Shown: piece after piece, positions 62,625 to 64,000 of the stretch
Position numbering within the stretch: the first letter of the stretch is position 1
Layout of the letters: each line of letters opens with the position of its first letter
Position numbers and translations under genes: made by a program
The notes under the pieces: generated by a model
Told to the model about the DNA's origin: nothing
The model's database searches: none
What the model saw: only the letters and a program-made list of their open reading frames with translations
NCBI RefSeq assembly: GCF_023684385.1
Contig: NZ_JAGSOJ010000002.1
Location: 1,325,269 to 1,389,268, forward strand
Direction of reading: 5' to 3'
Origin: Oceanirhabdus seepicola
GTDB lineage: Bacteria > Bacillota > Clostridia > Clostridiales > Clostridiaceae
Length of the DNA: 64,000 bases

Positions 62625-63408
62625 TGAGTTTCACAACATTATTATGAAAGAAGCACCAGGGTATATGAAAGAGAGTTACGATAATATTGGGCTTATGGTT
62701 GGAGATAAAAATCAAGAGATAAATAATATATTAGTATCTCTTGATTGCACAAAAGCAGTGATAGTAGAGGCAAAAGATAAAGGGTGTAATTTGATTTTTA
62801 ATCATCATCCAATACTATTTCTAAAGCCAAAGAATATAACAAGTGAGACATTGCAAGGAGAAAAATTACTTACCTTGATTAAGGGTGAAATTGCTGTATA
62901 TTCAGCTCATACCAATTTAGATTCGGCTCCTAAGGGGCTTAATAAAATTGCGTGTGAATTGGCAACTGGAAAAGAGGGAGAAGTTTTAAGCAAAGTTTCT
63001 GACAAAGAGCATGGGATAGGTAGGATAGCTGATTTAGATTCCGCAGTGGTGTTTGGTCAATATATAGACCGTATTAAAAAAACATTTGATATAGATAAGG
63101 TGAGAGTGTGTGGGGATTTAAATAAAAATATTAAAAGAGTTGCAATAATAAATGGTAGTGGAGAAGATTTTATTATGAGTGCTGTAGAAAAAGGTGCTGA
63201 CTGTATAATAACAGGGGATACCACATTTCATTATATAAGTGATTATAATGAAATGGGGAAATGTATTATTGATGGTGGACATTTTGAAATAGAGTGGAAA
63301 ATATTTAAGGAATACTGTGAGTTGTTAAAGAAAAAGTTGATTATGAGTGGTTTTAAAGGAGAGGTTATATTTAGTGAGGCGTGTGTAAACCCTTATAAAT
63401 ACAAATAA
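62608..63408 (+). CDS. Nif3-like dinuclear metal protein
   Basis: 266 residues. Metal ligands are the histidines in IFNHHPILFLK near 65-75, SAHTNLDSAPKGLN near 104 and DGGHFEIEWKI near 220. NIGLMVGD near 27 is a family start block. The family has been called GTP cyclohydrolase 1 type 2 but the role is not settled. TTGGAGG lies before the ATG inside trmK. Confidence 0.92.
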   Translation: MSFTINEFHNIIMKEAPGYMKESYDNIGLMVGDKNQEINNILVSLDCTKAVIVEAKDKGCNLIFNHHPILFLKPKNITSETLQGEKLLTLIKGEIAVYSAHTNLDSAPKGLNKIACELATGKEGEVLSKVSDKEHGIGRIADLDSAVVFGQYIDRIKKTFDIDKVRVCGDLNKNIKRVAIINGSGEDFIMSAVEKGADCIITGDTTFHYISDYNEMGKCIIDGGHFEIEWKIFKEYCELLKKKLIMSGFKGEVIFSEACVNPYKYK

Positions 63409-63413
63409 TAAAT

Positions 63414-63442
63414 TTGATTTATTATTTATAGTGTGTTATTAT
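63414..63442 (+). promoter_or_regulatory. Promoter of rnpB copy 1
   Basis: TTGATT (63414-63419), 17-base spacer, TATTAT (63437-63442), start expected near 63448. Confidence 0.7.
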
Positions 63443-63447
63443 ATGAA

Positions 63448-63788
63448 TGCGAGTAAGCCAGACAATCGCTGCTATAATTTATTATAGGAGAGGAAAGTCC
63501 GGGCTCCATAGGGCAGGGTGCTGGGTAATACCCAGTGGAGGCGACTCTAAGGAAAGTGCAACAGAAATAAACCGCCACTTTATGTGGTAAGGATGGAACG
63601 GTGAGGTAAGAGCTCACCAGCACATAGGCGACTATGTGGCTATGTAAACCCCACTTGGAGCAAGATCGATAGGGAGACATATGGGACGGCCCGTCCTGTC
63701 TTCGGGTGTATCGCTTGAGTTTATTGGTGACAATAAACCTAGATAGATGATTGTCTAATACAGAACTCGGCTTATAGGTTTGGTCGCA
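63448..63788 (+). ncRNA. rnpB: RNase P RNA (class A), copy 1
   Basis: About 341 nucleotides. The universally conserved GAGGAAAGTCCGGGCTCC (starting 63490) and the 3' block ACAGAACTCGGCTTATAG (starting 63761) form the P4 core. TGCGA at the 5' end pairs with TCGCA at the 3' end (P1). CAACAGAAATAAACCGCC and GGTAAGGATGGAACGGTGAG are also conserved. The architecture with GGGTGCTGG and the P15-P17-like region looks like class A rather than Bacillus class B. It processes tRNA 5' ends with RnpA. A second copy begins 415 bases later. Confidence 0.95.
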
Positions 63789-63800
63789 CAAAATGGTTAT

Positions 63801-63826
63801 AACATCCAAGATTGGGTGTTTTTTTA
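63801..63826 (+). terminator. Terminator between the two rnpB copies
   Basis: AACATCCAA (63801-63809) with TTGGGTGTT (63812-63820; one G-T pair), then a T run. Confidence 0.82.
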
Positions 63827-63828
63827 TT

Positions 63829-63857
63829 TTGATTTATTATTAATAATGTGTTATTAT
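63829..63857 (+). promoter_or_regulatory. Promoter of rnpB copy 2
   Basis: TTGATT (63829-63834), 17-base spacer, TATTAT (63852-63857), nearly the same as the promoter of copy 1. Confidence 0.7.
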
Positions 63858-63862
63858 ATGAA

Positions 63863-64000
63863 TGCGAGTAAGTCAGACAATCGCTGCTATAAAATATTAT
63901 AGGAGAGGAAAGTCCGGGCTCCATAGGGCAGGGTGCTGGGTAATACCCAGTGGAGGCAACTCTAAGGAAAGTGCAACAGAAATAAACCGCCACTTTAAGT
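63863..64000 (+). ncRNA. rnpB: RNase P RNA, copy 2 (cut by the window end)
   Basis: The first 138 nucleotides match copy 1 with five single-base differences: one near the 5' end (GCC to GTC), two in the ATAATTTATTAT loop, one at GGCGACT to GGCAACT and one in CTTTATGT to CTTTAAGT. Conserved core blocks are identical. It has its own promoter, so it is probably transcribed. Whether it is full length cannot be seen. Confidence 0.88.

Noticed and set aside
63426..63993. Two similar minus-strand reading frames (127 and 73 codons)
   Set aside because: They lie antisense across the two RNase P RNA copies and resemble each other only because the RNA gene is duplicated.

Overview
This is AT-rich DNA from an endospore-forming, low-GC Firmicute, most likely a Clostridium-type organism. 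The evidence is the sporulation genes (gpr, two spoIIP, yqfC, yqfD, cotS), HrcA/CIRCE heat-shock control, a CcpN-like regulator next to pyruvate phosphate dikinase, the order dgt-dnaG-rpoD-trmK-Nif3, and an RNase P RNA that looks bacterial class A. The species cannot be named from sequence alone.

Layout. 1-4.2 kb: a TrmB-like regulator with a MATE pump, a tiny 25-codon transcription unit, rsgA, and a free-standing selenocysteine tRNA. 4.2-10 kb is an accessory stretch: chloramphenicol acetyltransferase, a small membrane protein, a micro-operon under a LexA-like box, a DUF2971 protein, an amidase, gene remnants and two nucleotidyltransferases (one ANT(6)-like). 10-12.3 kb: class II aldolase and a YidC paralogue. 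12.4-20.2 kb: an unusual block with DUF6075, a RimK-like ATP-grasp ligase, an M48-like/TcaA-like membrane protein without its zinc motif, a WG-repeat protein and a P-type ATPase homologue without its catalytic motifs. 20.2-63.4 kb is mostly conserved chromosome: comEC, holA, rpsT, gpr, tandem spoIIP, lepA, hemW, hrcA-grpE-dnaK-dnaJ, a GntR/ABC transporter operon, prmA-rsmE-mtaB, hinT, rpsU-yqeY, yqfC-yqfD-pgpH-ybeY, a DgkA-PAP2 fusion, cdd-era-recO, ccpN-ppdK, cotS, dgt, dnaG-rpoD, trmK-Nif3. 63.4 kb to the end holds two tandem RNase P RNA genes, the second cut by the window edge.

The genes form coherent groups: translation and RNA quality control (lepA, prmA, rsmE, mtaB, rpsU, ybeY, era, rsgA, trmK, rnpB), replication and transcription (holA, recO, dnaG, rpoD), protein folding, and spore formation. 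The gaps are not empty. At least two families of short palindromic repeats are scattered through them, often supplying the terminator of the gene upstream, and one copy seems to have been split by a roughly 740 bp insertion carrying a VOC-family gene. A 7 x 22 bp direct-repeat array lies directly upstream of the cdd promoter. The strongest candidates for something undescribed are the tandem rnpB, the 22 bp array, the pseudoenzyme block and the split repeat.
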